DNA of 64,000 nucleotides from Nitrospirillum iridis (GTDB lineage Bacteria > Pseudomonadota > Alphaproteobacteria > Azospirillales > Azospirillaceae). The DNA is taken from the NCBI RefSeq assembly GCF_014205765.1, contig NZ_JACIIZ010000016.1, positions 62,001 to 126,000 on the forward strand, given 5' to 3'. The notes beneath the pieces are model-generated. The model was not told the DNA's origin. It saw only the letters and a list, made by a program, of their open reading frames with translations, and did no database searches. The position numbers were made by a program, and so were the translations under genes. Positions 46,837 through 59,393 of the stretch are shown piece by piece (position 1 is the stretch's first letter; every line of letters begins with the position of its first letter).

Positions 46837-46931
46837 CAAGGGGGCTATTGGACACGCCCTGATTTGCTTAACGTCTTTTTGATGGTTCGCGTGGTATCTG
46901 GATCACCACGGTTGGTTGGGCGAGGGTCGCT

Positions 46932-47342
46932 ATGGATTTGATGAATGCCCTGAATTTGTCCACCGCCGGCATGAAGGCGCAGGGCACCCGCCTGCGCGTC
47001 ATCGCCGAGAACCTGGCCAATACCGACAGCACGGCCGCCATGCCCGGTGACCTGCCTTACCGGCGCAAGGTGGTGCTGTTCGCCAACACGCTGAACAAGG
47101 CCCTGGGCATCGACACCGTCAACGTCAAGAAGGTCGATGTCGACCGCAGCGATTTCCAGCGCAAGTTCGATCCCGGCCACCCCAGCGCCGACACCGAGGG
47201 CTATGTGCTGATGCCCAACGTCAACGGCCTGGTGGAATCGATGGACATGCGCGAGGCGCAGCGGTCCTACGAGGCCAATCTGGGCGTCATCGACGCCACC
47301 CGCACCATGCTGACCAAGACCATCGACCTGCTGCGCAACTGA
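46932..47342 (+). CDS. flgC: Flagellar proximal rod protein FlgC
   Basis: A 136-residue rod protein with 'ALNLSTAGMKAQGTRLRVIAENLANTDST' at the N-terminus, 'GYVLMPNVNGLVESMDMREAQRSYEANLGVIDATRTMLTKTIDLL' at the C-terminus. Both are FlgC signatures. It follows flgB by 95 bases. Confidence 0.96.
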   Translation: MDLMNALNLSTAGMKAQGTRLRVIAENLANTDSTAAMPGDLPYRRKVVLFANTLNKALGIDTVNVKKVDVDRSDFQRKFDPGHPSADTEGYVLMPNVNGLVESMDMREAQRSYEANLGVIDATRTMLTKTIDLLRN

Positions 47343-47377
47343 TCGGCGCCCAGGCTTACCGGAGTTAGAGCAAGAAG

Positions 47378-47683
47378 ATGGCCATTCCCATTCCCAGCGC
47401 GGTCGCCGCCTACGCCAACGCCGCCCGCCAGGGCTCCGGCCCCGGCATGGCGGCGCCGACCAGCGGCCCCAGCTTCGGCGAGTTGATGAAGCAGGCGGCG
47501 GTGGACGCCATCGACACCATGCACCAGGGCGAGCGGATGACGGCCGCCGGGGTGGTGGGCAAGGCCGACCTGACCGACGTGGTCAACGCCGTCAGCAACG
47601 CCGAAGTCACCCTGCAGGCGGTGACCGCCGTGCGTGACAAGGTGATCAGCGCGTATCAGGAAATCATGCGCATGCCGATGTGA
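47378..47683 (+). CDS. fliE: Flagellar hook-basal body protein FliE
   Basis: A 101-residue adapter joining the MS-ring to the rod. Signatures: 'SFGELMKQAAVDAIDTMHQGERMTAAGVVGKADLTDVVNAVSNAEVTLQAVTAVRDKVISAYQEIMRMPM'-type ending with the terminal I.RM.M. It follows flgC by 35 bases. Confidence 0.95.
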   Translation: MAIPIPSAVAAYANAARQGSGPGMAAPTSGPSFGELMKQAAVDAIDTMHQGERMTAAGVVGKADLTDVVNAVSNAEVTLQAVTAVRDKVISAYQEIMRMPM

Positions 47684-47843
47684 CGCCGCTGGCGGGCATT
47701 TCCCGCCGTCGCGGGGGCGGGTGTTCGCCGGGAAAGCTTCTGGCGTTGGATGATGTTTCTGGGGCAAGCTTGCCCCCTCGGGGCGAGGGCGCCCCTTTTC
47801 CGTTTATGGGGCCCGCCACCGGGCCCGATGGGTCGTCTCCGCG

Positions 47844-48122
47844 ATGAACGAGCAGGAAATCATCGAGATCGTGCGTCAGTCGCTGCTGACGGTCATCATC
47901 GTCAGCGGCCCCATCATGGCGGTGTCCATGGTGGTGGGGCTGGCCATCTCGCTGTTCCAGGCGCTGACGCAGATCCAGGAGCAAACCCTGACCTTTGTGC
48001 CCAAGATCATCGCCATGTTCGTGGCGCTGGTGTTTTTCGCCCCCTTCATGCTGCATCACATGGTCACCTTCACCGAGAGCGTCATGGACAAGATCGTCGG
48101 GGTCGGAACGGGCGCCGAGTGA
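47844..48122 (+). CDS. fliQ: Flagellar export gate protein FliQ
   Basis: A 92-residue protein with two membrane helices: 'LLTVIIVSGPIMAVSMVVGLAISLFQALTQIQEQTLTFVPKI' is the family core. The stop overlaps the fliR ATG by one base (TGATG). The gap of 160 bases after fliE has no gene. Confidence 0.96.
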   Translation: MNEQEIIEIVRQSLLTVIIVSGPIMAVSMVVGLAISLFQALTQIQEQTLTFVPKIIAMFVALVFFAPFMLHHMVTFTESVMDKIVGVGTGAE

Positions 48123-48883
48123 TGTTGCAGACCGTCCTCGTCAGCCAGTTCTACACCTATCTGCTGGTGTTCGTGCGGCTGGGGGCGGCCTTCCTGATCA
48201 TGCCCACGGTGGGGGAGACCTTCGTCTCCTCCCGCATCCGCCTGCTGTTCGGCCTGATCGTCGCCGTGGCCGTGACCCCGGCCGTCGGGGCGACGCTGCC
48301 GCCGGAGCCGGCGCAGCCCGCCGACCTGGCCGTGCTGATCATCGGCGAGGTGCTGATCGGCCTGTTCATCGGCACCATCGCCCGCACGCTGATGGGTGCC
48401 CTGGAAACGGCGGGCAGCCTGATCGCCAACCAGGTGGGCCTCGCCTCCGCCCAGGCCTTCAACCCGGCCATGTCGCAGCAGACGACGGTGGTGAATTCCA
48501 TCCTGGGCATCCTGGGCATCCTGTTGCTGTTCGCCACCGACATGCACCACATGCTGATCCTGGCCGCCGTGCGCAGCTATGGCCTGTTTCCGCCCGGCGG
48601 GGCCATCCCGCTGGGCGACTTCACCGAGCACCTGACCCGGATATTCTCGGAAAGCTTTTCCATCGGGCTGCAGATGTCGGCGCCCTTCGTCGTCATCGGC
48701 CTGCTGTTCTTCCTGGGCATGGGCCTGGTGGCGCGCCTGGTGCCGTCGCTTCAGATCTTCTTCCTGACCCAGCCGTTGCAGATCGCCCTGGGCCTGCTGT
48801 TGCTGGGCAGCAGCCTGTCGGGCCTCATGATTTATTGGCTGCGCGCTTTCCAGGGGCAGATGATGCCCTTCCTGTCGTCATGA
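48122..48883 (+). CDS. fliR: Flagellar export gate protein FliR
   Basis: A 253-residue membrane protein with about six spans. Signatures: 'FVRLGAAFLIMPTVGETFVSSRIRLLFGLIVAVAVTP', 'ETAGSLIANQVGLASAQAFNP' and 'LFLLGMGLVARLVPSLQIFFLTQPLQIALG'-like end. It seals the FliP-FliQ-FliR pore. ATG chosen because it overlaps the fliQ stop. Confidence 0.95.
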   Translation: MLQTVLVSQFYTYLLVFVRLGAAFLIMPTVGETFVSSRIRLLFGLIVAVAVTPAVGATLPPEPAQPADLAVLIIGEVLIGLFIGTIARTLMGALETAGSLIANQVGLASAQAFNPAMSQQTTVVNSILGILGILLLFATDMHHMLILAAVRSYGLFPPGGAIPLGDFTEHLTRIFSESFSIGLQMSAPFVVIGLLFFLGMGLVARLVPSLQIFFLTQPLQIALGLLLLGSSLSGLMIYWLRAFQGQMMPFLSS

Positions 48884-48901
48884 TGACCGGGGGGGACGGG
48901 C

Positions 48902-49984
48902 ATGTCTGAAGACCAGGATCCGGATTCCAAAACGGAAGAGCCGACAGGCAAACGGCTGTCCGAGGCCCGGGGCAAGGGCAACATCCCCAAATCGCAGGAG
49001 GTGCCGCACCTGTTCATGGTGGGGGCGATCCTGGTGCTGGTGGTGGCGGTGCTGCCCTGGACCTTCGGGCGCATCCACGCCGTGCTGATCCCCTTCATCG
49101 AACGGCCGGAAACCATGCCGGTCGACCGCGGCGGCCTGGGGCATCTGCTGACCACCTTGCTGACCGAGGTGGCGGTGGCGATGTCGGTGCCCTTCGCCCT
49201 GCTGATGCTGGCGGCTTTCCTTGCCTCCGTCCTGCAGGTCGGCTTCGTCTTCAGCGCCGAGCGGGTGTTCAGCTTCGACCTCAACCGCTTCAACATCGTC
49301 ACCAACCTGCTGAACAAGTTCAAGGTCAGCAACCTGATCGAGTTCGCCAAGTCCGTCGCCAAGCTGGTGGTGGTCTCCGCCATCGTGCTGCCCGGCCTGA
49401 TCCCGCTGGGTCACGCCGTGGAGCATTTCATCGGCATGCCGCTGATGGGCCTGGTGTATGAAACCAAAAGCCAGGCGGTGGGCCTGATCTTCCGCGTCAT
49501 CGTCGCGCTGGGCCTGCTGGCCGGCGCCGACTGGTGGTACCAGCGTTGGAAGTTCATGCGCGACATGCGTATGACCAAACAGGAAGTGAAGGACGAGCAC
49601 AAGCAGAGCGAAGGCGATCCCCTGATCAAGGGCAAGATCCGCGCGCTGCGCATGCAGCGCGCCCGTGGCCGCATGATGGAGAACGTGCCCAAGGCCGACG
49701 TGGTGGTGACCAACCCCACGCACTACGCCATCGCCCTGAAATACGACCCCCTGTCCATGACGGCGCCCATGGTGGTGGCCAAGGGGGTGGATTTCATCGC
49801 CGCCCGCATCCGCGAACTGGCGGAGGAGCACGGCATCCCCCTGGTGCCCAATCCGCCCCTGGCCCGCGCGCTCTATGCCAGTGCCGAGGTGGACGAGGAA
49901 ATCCCGGCCGACCATTACAAGGCCGTGGCACAGGTCATTTCCTATGTCTTCAAGTTGAAGAAGAAAACATTCCCTAAGCGCTGA
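48902..49984 (+). CDS. flhB: Flagellar export switch protein FlhB
   Basis: A 360-residue protein with a polar N-terminus 'DSKTEEPTGKRLSEARGKGNIPKSQEV', four membrane spans and the cytoplasmic autocleavage site 'VVVTNPTHYAIALKYDP' (NPTH). It switches export from rod/hook to filament substrates. It follows fliR by 18 bases and ends the operon. Confidence 0.97.
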   Translation: MSEDQDPDSKTEEPTGKRLSEARGKGNIPKSQEVPHLFMVGAILVLVVAVLPWTFGRIHAVLIPFIERPETMPVDRGGLGHLLTTLLTEVAVAMSVPFALLMLAAFLASVLQVGFVFSAERVFSFDLNRFNIVTNLLNKFKVSNLIEFAKSVAKLVVVSAIVLPGLIPLGHAVEHFIGMPLMGLVYETKSQAVGLIFRVIVALGLLAGADWWYQRWKFMRDMRMTKQEVKDEHKQSEGDPLIKGKIRALRMQRARGRMMENVPKADVVVTNPTHYAIALKYDPLSMTAPMVVAKGVDFIAARIRELAEEHGIPLVPNPPLARALYASAEVDEEIPADHYKAVAQVISYVFKLKKKTFPKR

Positions 49985-50090
49985 GATGTAAGCGGGCGCA
50001 CCCGCCCCCGTTTTGTTTCCCCCTTGCCATCTCGTCCATTGGGGCCGGGGCTGTTAGGATCGGAGCCCCTGTTTCCCGAGGTGCCTGCCG

Positions 50091-52604
50091 GTGGCCGCTT
50101 CCCCCTCCCGCCTGTCTTCCGCCCCCTCCGTAACGCCGCCGCCAAGTCCAGGCGGCGGGCCCGCCGTCGGTCCGGCGCTGCTTGTGGGTGTGCCACTGCT
50201 GGCGGCGGCGATGTATCTGGCGGCTGCCTTGGCATGGGCGGTATTTGACCATATCCTCTCCGCTTTGGTTGGTTTAAGTGCCGCGGTGCTCTTTCTCGTT
50301 TTGGCGCTGGTCGGGTGGCGCGGGCGGCGCAGGATGGCCGTGTTGCGCGCGGTGGTCGAGGCGGTGCCCGACGCCTTGGCCGTGGCGGGGGCGGACGGTC
50401 GCCTGCTAATGGCCAACGGCGCTTTCGCCGCGCTGGCTGGCGGCGCGGATGATACCGAGGTGGTGGAAATCCTGGCCCGGCAGAGCCGCGACGGCGCCGA
50501 TGGCATGCGCCTGCGTGACCTGGATGAAGCGGCGCGGCGGGGGGAGGCCGGGGAGATCCTCGTCGCCCTGGTCAATGACGCCGCTGGTTCGCCCACCGTC
50601 GGCGGGACGCGGCCCGTATCGCGTGTGGTGGTGGCGCGGCCCTTTCCCGGGGGGGGCGGTCTCCGGGGGATGGTCGAATGGCGGGTGCGCAGCGGCGGCG
50701 CCATTCCCGTGCCCGGCCACCATCCCTGGCGGGACCTGTGGGACCTGGCGCCCCTGGGCGTCATGCTCGTGGACGGGGCCGGCACCCTGCTGCGGGTGAA
50801 CCTGACCCTGGCGGATTGGCTGGGCCATACCCGCGAGATGCTGGAGGATGGCAGCCGCCACCTGCGGGACCTGCTGTCCACGCCCCCCCTGGGCGAGTTG
50901 TTTCCGGAGCGCCTGGCCGGCATGGCGGAGGTGGAGCTGGCGGCGGCCCGCGCCGCCCCCTTGCGCGCCAGCGTGCAGCACGTGGCCCCCTCATCCGGGG
51001 GCAGCCTGATCTTCCTGGGCGACCTCACGCGCGAGACGGCGCGGGAGGAGGAGTTGCGCCGCGCGGAGCAGCGCTTCCAGCGCTTTTTCGAGTTCGCGCC
51101 CACCGGCTTCGCCTTCCTGGACGGCGAGTTCCGCCTGGCTGAGTGCAACCCCACCTTCCTCGCCATGGCCAACGTGCGCTTGGGCGATGTGCAGGGCGAG
51201 TCGATCGCCACCCTGTTCCAGCAGGAGCACCGCGCCAACCTGCTGGCGCGCCTGGGCGACGTGCTGGACGGACGCAGCCAGGCCGGCACGCCGGTGGAGG
51301 CGCGGCTGGGCGGCGGGGCGGGCCCCGTGGTGCATGTCTATTCCCGCCGCTTCGACGGCGATGACGACGGCGATCGCGGCCTGATCCTGCATCTGGTGGA
51401 CATGACGGCGCAGAAGAACCTGGAGGCGCAGTTCGTCCAGTCGCAGAAGATGCAGGCCATCGGCCAGCTGGCCGGCGGCGTGGCGCACGACTTCAACAAC
51501 CTGCTGACCGCCATGATCGGCTTCTGCGACCTGCTGCTGCTGCGGCACAAGCCGGGCGACCAGTCGTTCAGCGACATCATGCAGATCAAGCAGAACGCCA
51601 ACCGCGCCGCCAACCTCGTGCGCCAGCTGCTGGCCTTCTCCCGCCAGCAGACCTTGCAGCCCCGGGTGCTGAGCATCACCGACGTGCTGGCGGAGCTGTC
51701 CAACCTGCTGCGCCGGCTGATCGGCGAGAACATCGAGCTGCGCATGCTGCACGGCCGCGACACCGGCCTGGTGCGGGTGGACCAGGGCCAGCTGGAACAG
51801 GTGATCATCAACCTGGCGGTCAACGCCCGCGACGCCATGCCCAAGGGCGGGCGGCTGACCATCGTCACCGGCAACCTGCACACCACCGAACCCATCCGCC
51901 ATGAGACGGAGGAGATGCCGCCCGGCGACTATGTGGTGGTGGAGGTGATCGACACCGGCATCGGCATCCCGCCGGAAAACCTGCAACGCATCTTCGAACC
52001 CTTCTTTTCCACCAAGGAGGTGGGGTCGGGCACCGGCCTGGGCCTGTCCACCGTCTACGGCATCGTGCGCCAGACCGGCGGCTTCGTCTTCGTGGAAAGC
52101 AAGCCGGGGGAAGGGGCCAAGTTCTCCATCCACCTGCCCCGCCTGGATGAGAAGGCGCTGGCCCAGGCGGCACCGGCGGAAGAGTCCAAGGACAAGGGGG
52201 CGGCCGACCTCACCGGCATGGGCATCGTGCTGCTGGTGGAGGATGAGGACGCCGTGCGCGTCTTCGGCGCCCGCGCGCTGCGGAACAAGGGCTACACCGT
52301 GCTGGAGGCCCGCAGCGGGGAAGAGGCGCTGGACCTGCTGCAGGGCGAGCGGGGCGGCGACGTGGACCTCATCGTCAGCGACGTGGTCATGCCCCAGATG
52401 GACGGCCCCACCATGATCGAGCAGGTGCGCCGCTTCCGTCCCGACGTGAAGGTCATCTTCATTTCCGGCTATGCCGAGGACCGTTTCCGCCATTCCCTGA
52501 AGGACGGCGCCGTGGTCGACTTCCTGCCCAAGCCCTTCAGCCTGAAGCAGTTGGCGACCAAGGTGAAGGAAGTGATGGAGGGCCCGCCGCGCACGGTGGG
52601 ATGA
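50091..52604 (+). CDS. cckA: Hybrid histidine kinase CckA
   Basis: An 837-residue cell-cycle kinase that, in Caulobacter, phosphorylates ChpT and thereby CtrA. Two N-terminal membrane helices (about 30-85), PAS-like regions (about 90-450), HisKA 'QAIGQLAGGVAHDFNNLLTAMIGF' with phospho-His, HATPase 'VIINLAVNARDAMPKGG' and 'IFEPFFSTKEVGSGTGLGLSTVYGIV', and a C-terminal receiver 'GIVLLVEDEDAVRVFG' with Asp in 'LIVSDVVMP'. GTG start at 50091 with GAGGTG upstream. Placed between flhB and recA. Confidence 0.93.
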   Translation: MAASPSRLSSAPSVTPPPSPGGGPAVGPALLVGVPLLAAAMYLAAALAWAVFDHILSALVGLSAAVLFLVLALVGWRGRRRMAVLRAVVEAVPDALAVAGADGRLLMANGAFAALAGGADDTEVVEILARQSRDGADGMRLRDLDEAARRGEAGEILVALVNDAAGSPTVGGTRPVSRVVVARPFPGGGGLRGMVEWRVRSGGAIPVPGHHPWRDLWDLAPLGVMLVDGAGTLLRVNLTLADWLGHTREMLEDGSRHLRDLLSTPPLGELFPERLAGMAEVELAAARAAPLRASVQHVAPSSGGSLIFLGDLTRETAREEELRRAEQRFQRFFEFAPTGFAFLDGEFRLAECNPTFLAMANVRLGDVQGESIATLFQQEHRANLLARLGDVLDGRSQAGTPVEARLGGGAGPVVHVYSRRFDGDDDGDRGLILHLVDMTAQKNLEAQFVQSQKMQAIGQLAGGVAHDFNNLLTAMIGFCDLLLLRHKPGDQSFSDIMQIKQNANRAANLVRQLLAFSRQQTLQPRVLSITDVLAELSNLLRRLIGENIELRMLHGRDTGLVRVDQGQLEQVIINLAVNARDAMPKGGRLTIVTGNLHTTEPIRHETEEMPPGDYVVVEVIDTGIGIPPENLQRIFEPFFSTKEVGSGTGLGLSTVYGIVRQTGGFVFVESKPGEGAKFSIHLPRLDEKALAQAAPAEESKDKGAADLTGMGIVLLVEDEDAVRVFGARALRNKGYTVLEARSGEEALDLLQGERGGDVDLIVSDVVMPQMDGPTMIEQVRRFRPDVKVIFISGYAEDRFRHSLKDGAVVDFLPKPFSLKQLATKVKEVMEGPPRTVG

Positions 52605-52744
52605 GCCGCTCCCTCCCCCGAGTCCATGGCAGGATGGTCCCCTTTCGGGGGGCGACTCCGGGCGGGTCGGCCGCCCCCCGGGGTAAAACCGGGGACGCCG
52701 GAAGGGGCGATGCCGGGAACCGGTGTCGAGGGGCATCATAACGA

Positions 52745-52758
52745 GAACAAAAAAGAAC
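52745..52758. promoter_or_regulatory. Near-match to the alphaproteobacterial SOS box upstream of recA
   Basis: GAACAAAAAAGAAC contains two GAAC half-sites spaced by six bases; the usual consensus is GAAC-N7-GAAC. It lies about 120 bases before the recA start, a likely place for LexA control, but the spacing is one short. Confidence 0.35.
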
Positions 52759-52867
52759 AAACGAAAAACAAAACCCCTTCCCACAGGGGAACAGACCATG
52801 TACGGTCTGCCTCACCACAGCCGTTGAACGCCCGTTGGCCGTATGCGACAAGGAGGGGGACAGCAAG

Positions 52868-53944
52868 ATGTCGGCACCACTTCGTCTGGTAGAAACACCC
52901 ATGGATAAGCAAAAGGCCCTCGACGCCGCTCTCGGCCAGATCGAACGCGCGTTCGGCAAGGGTTCGATCATGAAGCTCGGCGCCAAAGAGGCGTCGATGG
53001 AGGTGGATGCCATCTCCACCGGCTCGTTGGGGCTGGACATCGCGTTGGGCATCGGTGGCTTGCCGCGTGGCCGCATCGTCGAGATCTACGGGCCGGAAAG
53101 CTCGGGCAAGACGACGCTGGCCCTGCACGCCATCGCCGAAGCCCAGAAGAGCGGCGGCACCTGCGCCTTCGTTGACGCGGAGCACGCGCTGGACCCCTCC
53201 TACGCCCGCAAGCTGGGCGTGAATGTGGAAGAGCTGCTGGTCTCCCAGCCGGACGCCGGTGAACAGGCCCTGGAAATCACCGACACGCTGGTGCGCTCCG
53301 GCGCCATCGACGTGCTGGTGGTGGACTCGGTGGCGGCCTTGGTGCCGCGCGCCGAACTGGAAGGCGAGATGGGCGACAGCCATGTCGGCCTGCAGGCCCG
53401 CCTGATGAGCCAGGCGCTGCGCAAGCTGACCTCGTCCATCTCCAAGTCCAATTGCCTGGTCATCTTCATCAACCAGATCCGCCTGAAGATCGGCGTGATG
53501 TTCGGCAACCCGGAGACGACGACCGGCGGCAACGCGCTGAAGTTCTACGCCTCCATCCGCCTGGACATCCGCCGCATCGGCGCCATCAAGGACCGCGACA
53601 ACATCGTCGGCAACCAGACCCGGGTGAAGGTGGTGAAGAACAAGCTGGCCCCGCCCTTCCGCGTGGTCGAGTTCGACATCATGTACGGTGAGGGCGTGTC
53701 CAAGGTGGGCGAGCTGATCGACCTCGGCATCCAGGCCGGTGTGGTGGAGAAGTCGGGCGCCTGGTTCTCCTATGACGGCCAGCGCGTCGGCCAGGGCCGT
53801 GAGAACGCCAAGCAGTTCCTGCGCACCAACCCGGGCATCGCCAAGGCCATTGAAGACAAGGTCCGCGCCAACGCCGGCCTGGTCGCCGGCGCCATGATGG
53901 TGGGCTCGCCCGAGGCTGATGGCGACGCCGAGACCCCCGAGTGA
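52868..53944 (+). CDS. recA: Recombinase RecA
   Basis: A 358-residue DNA strand-exchange ATPase and SOS co-protease. P-loop GPESSGKT at 75-82, '[18 protein letters not shown]', '[20 protein letters not shown]', '[14 protein letters not shown]', and the loop '[13 protein letters not shown]'-like '[21 protein letters not shown]'. ATG 52868 with AGGAGG upstream; in-frame alternatives at 52835 and 52901. Confidence 0.98.
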   Translation: MSAPLRLVETPMDKQKALDAALGQIERAFGKGSIMKLGAKEASMEVDAISTGSLGLDIALGIGGLPRGRIVEIYGPESSGKTTLALHAIAEAQKSGGTCAFVDAEHALDPSYARKLGVNVEELLVSQPDAGEQALEITDTLVRSGAIDVLVVDSVAALVPRAELEGEMGDSHVGLQARLMSQALRKLTSSISKSNCLVIFINQIRLKIGVMFGNPETTTGGNALKFYASIRLDIRRIGAIKDRDNIVGNQTRVKVVKNKLAPPFRVVEFDIMYGEGVSKVGELIDLGIQAGVVEKSGAWFSYDGQRVGQGRENAKQFLRTNPGIAKAIEDKVRANAGLVAGAMMVGSPEADGDAETPE

Positions 53945-53992
53945 TGGTGGGGCCGGTGTGATCCGGCCCCCCATGACCGATGTGATTTCAGG

Positions 53993-54023
53993 AAAGGGCG
54001 GGCTGGCGACGGCTCGCCCTTTT
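53993..54023 (+). terminator. Intrinsic terminator after recA
   Basis: AAAGGGCG (53993-54000) pairs with CGCCCTTT (54015-54022), followed by a further T and a C-rich end. It lies 49 bases after the recA stop. Confidence 0.75.
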
Positions 54024-54168
54024 CCGTGACCGCCCTCCTCCTTTAGGCCTGGGTCGCCAGCGGCGCGGCGCATTGTCCCAAGCGGCGGATTACACTGTCG
54101 CCCATGATCCGGGCCAGGCCCCGGGGCCTGGTCGCCCCGGCGGGGGATGGCGGTGAGGGGAGGGGGGA

Positions 54169-54675
54169 ATGGCGGGTGTCCTGAGGGCGATGTGGTTCAC
54201 CACGCTGCTGGCCGGCCTGCTGGTGGCGCCGCCGCCGAGCGGCGCCCGTGCCGCTGGCGCGCCGGCCCCCATCGCCGTCGCCGATTTCGACTTCGTCGAC
54301 ACGTCGGGGGAGGCCAAGGATCAGAACGCGGAGCATGAGGGCCGGCTGCGGGGCCTGGACGACAGCATCCGTGCCGGCCTGGACAAGGGCGGACGGTACC
54401 GCGTGGTGTCCCTGGACTGCGGCCGGTCGGCCTGCCGGGGTGCCGACCCGGCCACGCTGGTGGATGCCGCCCGCCGGGCCGGTGCCCGGTTGCTGCTGCT
54501 GGGGGGCGTGCACAAAACCAGCACCCTGCTGCTGAGCGCCAAGGTCCAGGTCCTGGATATCGGGAGCAACACGCTGGTGCTGGACCGCTTCCTGTCCTTC
54601 CGGGGTGACAATGACGAGGCCTGGCGGCGCATGGCCCTCTTCGTCGCCCGCGAATTGGAGGAACTGCCGCTGTAG
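54169..54675 (+). CDS. DUF2380-type exported protein
   Basis: A 168-residue protein with a signal peptide ('MWFTTLLAGLLVAPPPSGARAAG') and a domain that begins 'PIAVADFDFVDTSGEAKDQNAEHEGRLRGLDDSIRAGLDKGGRYRVVSLDC', matching DUF2380. Two cysteines follow ('DCGRSACRG'). 'GARLLLLGGVHKTSTLLLSAKVQVLDI' resembles nucleotide-free curli-assembly-like folds. Function unknown. AGGGGAGGGGGGA lies before the ATG. Confidence 0.75.
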   Translation: MAGVLRAMWFTTLLAGLLVAPPPSGARAAGAPAPIAVADFDFVDTSGEAKDQNAEHEGRLRGLDDSIRAGLDKGGRYRVVSLDCGRSACRGADPATLVDAARRAGARLLLLGGVHKTSTLLLSAKVQVLDIGSNTLVLDRFLSFRGDNDEAWRRMALFVARELEELPL

Positions 54676-54735
54676 CGCAGATCGCCCGAAGGCTGAATCG
54701 CCCTTGGGCGTGAAACGGCATTTGAGCCGTGGGGA

Positions 54736-55236
54736 TCAAATGCCGTTGGATTGCGGCTGGCGGACCTGCGCCAGCATCGCCCGCACCACCAGCCGGTGGA
54801 AGGGCATGATCACGGCCAGATAGAAGCGGCCCAGCCAATTGTGGGTGCGCACCACCGTGGTGGCGGTGACCTGCCAGCTGGCGCTGTCCTGGCGGACGTC
54901 GACCACGGCGCGGAAGTCCAGATGCTTGTCCGCCATGCCCAGCACCACCCGGTCCGGCCCGCTGCTGATGACGGGGAAGATGCCGATGCGGTCCGCGTCG
55001 TCGTCGTCGTCGTCGGCCGGCTGGGGCGCCTTCAGGCCCAGCGGCGCCACGAGGGCGTTGCGCAGGGCAACCAGCCCGCTGACCCAGGCGGGGGAGGTCG
55101 CCATCATGCGCCGCGCCGCCGTGGGGGCGTCCATGCCTGCCGATGGCGGCAGCGCCAGGCGGAAGGCGTCGGCGAACTGGGCGCCGGGCAACAGGGTCCA
55201 GGTCCCGGCCTCGGGGGTGACTTCCTGAATGGTCAT
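54736..55236 (-). CDS. DUF2867-family protein
   Basis: A 166-residue protein with '[16 protein letters not shown]', a run of six aspartates (about 75-82), '[30 protein letters not shown]' and '[30 protein letters not shown]'. These are the DUF2867 signatures. The family is of unknown function, related to lipid/steroid-binding folds. Convergent with the DUF2380 gene. Confidence 0.8.
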   Translation of the reverse strand: MTIQEVTPEAGTWTLLPGAQFADAFRLALPPSAGMDAPTAARRMMATSPAWVSGLVALRNALVAPLGLKAPQPADDDDDDADRIGIFPVISSGPDRVVLGMADKHLDFRAVVDVRQDSASWQVTATTVVRTHNWLGRFYLAVIMPFHRLVVRAMLAQVRQPQSNGI

Positions 55237-55355
55237 GGGCGCACCTGATCAAGGGCTGAAGGCTGGCCGCACCATAGCCTGGGCCCAGGGCGCGCGCGAC
55301 GGCCGGCGACACCACGGCTGTCATGTCCACCCCCAAAGGGGGAGGGGGCTGTTAG

Positions 55356-55384
55356 TTGCAAAACTGACATCAAAAGCGTATCAT
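55356..55384 (+). promoter_or_regulatory. Sigma-70-type promoter of the coiled-coil protein gene
   Basis: TTGCAA (55356-55361) and TATCAT (55379-55384) are separated by 17 bases, close to TTGACA/TATAAT, and lie about 49 bases before the ATG at 55433. Confidence 0.6.
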
Positions 55385-55432
55385 CCGCCCATCGCATGAA
55401 TGCGAAAATCGTCAGACCCAAAAGGGGAATGG

Positions 55433-56479
55433 ATGATGGTGTCGACCACCGGCGGATACGCCTCAGGTTCCTATCAGGCGCAGAACTTCGCCTCAACGGC
55501 GGCGCAACAGACGTCGCTGTTCAGCCAGCCCTCCCAGGCCACCTCCCAGATCAGCGCGCAAAAGGTCGCCGACGCCCTGCGCAAGGGCGACACCGCCGGC
55601 GCCATCGGCGCCTTCGTCGATGAGAAGACGCTGAAGAAGCTGACCAAGCTGCAGTCCGATGCCAAGACGCTGGACAAGCAGATCAAGCAGAAGGCCGCCG
55701 ACAACGACAAGAAGACCGCCCAGGACAAGGTGGACAACGCCAAGCGCCAGCTGAAGGCCCTGCGCCTGCGCGCCCAGCTGGCCGCCGCCATGGGTGACAA
55801 GCAGGCGGCCGCCCGCATCGCGCGCGAGGCGGCGGACGTGGCCAAGTCCCTAGGCTCCGCCGCGCAGGAATATGCCGGTGCCGTGCAGAACGGCGCCGCG
55901 GTGGGTGGCGCCAGCGGCGCCAGTTCCGTCGCTACCGGCGCGTCCGGCACCGGCGGGGCCGCCACGGACGTGGCCGCCGTGGGCAGCGACGCCGCCGCCA
56001 TCCAGGCCACCGCCGCCGGCGTCACCCAGGCCGCACCCGTCCAGGCTACACCCACCCAGGGCGCGTCGACCCAGACCGGATCCACCCAGGCCACCACCAC
56101 CGCCGGCGCCGATGCCACCGTGCAAGCCGGCGACGCCCAGGCGGCGGGTGCCGACGCCAAAGCCGACAAGCCGGGAACCATCTCCGTCTCCAGCTCCGAG
56201 GAGGCGACGGCGGCGCGCAAGGAACGCATGGAGTTCATGGGCAATGTCCGCGCCCTGATGGACCAAGCGCGCAGCGTCTACAACCAGGCCAAGAACGTCC
56301 TCGACCGCAAGCGCAAGCCGGGCGAGGCTTCGGACGCCGACCACAGCGGCCGCGACATCGCCGACGCGGCCAAGCAGGTGGACGCCGCCGACCAGAACCT
56401 GGCCGCCGGTGAGGCGCCGGCCGTGTCCGCCACGCCCACGGTCATCGCGACACCCAACAACACCTTGCTGCTGGTGTGA
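55433..56479 (+). CDS. Hypothetical coiled-coil/low-complexity protein
   Basis: A 348-residue protein without a signal peptide or membrane helix. Residues about 45-165 form lysine/alanine-rich coiled coils ('KVADALRKGDTAGAIGAFVDEKTLKKLTKLQSDAKTLDKQI', 'AAAMGDKQAAARIAREAADVAKSLG'). Residues about 165-260 are an alanine/threonine/glutamine-rich disordered stretch with repeated 'TQ(A/T)' units. The C-terminal part is again helical. AAGGGG lies just before the ATG. Function unknown; it resembles small cytoplasmic or secreted coiled-coil effectors only in composition. Confidence 0.7.
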   Translation: MMVSTTGGYASGSYQAQNFASTAAQQTSLFSQPSQATSQISAQKVADALRKGDTAGAIGAFVDEKTLKKLTKLQSDAKTLDKQIKQKAADNDKKTAQDKVDNAKRQLKALRLRAQLAAAMGDKQAAARIAREAADVAKSLGSAAQEYAGAVQNGAAVGGASGASSVATGASGTGGAATDVAAVGSDAAAIQATAAGVTQAAPVQATPTQGASTQTGSTQATTTAGADATVQAGDAQAAGADAKADKPGTISVSSSEEATAARKERMEFMGNVRALMDQARSVYNQAKNVLDRKRKPGEASDADHSGRDIADAAKQVDAADQNLAAGEAPAVSATPTVIATPNNTLLLV

Positions 56480-56705
56480 TGGGGGGCTTCCGTCGCCCCC
56501 GCCCTTGCAGGGGATAGGGGCCGGGACGGTCTCCACCCGGCCGGTATCCGCGCCTGGTTGACAGGGAAAAGCGGTGAAAAGCCGTGCCCCCGGGGTGTTT
56601 CATCGCCCCCATCCCATGGACAGCCCCCGTATCCGCACGCTACAAACCCTGTCCCGGTGTTTCGCGCCCCGGGGTGTTCCTTCGCATGCTTAAGGCTGTT
56701 GCCCG

Positions 56706-59393
<2,688 letters not shown>

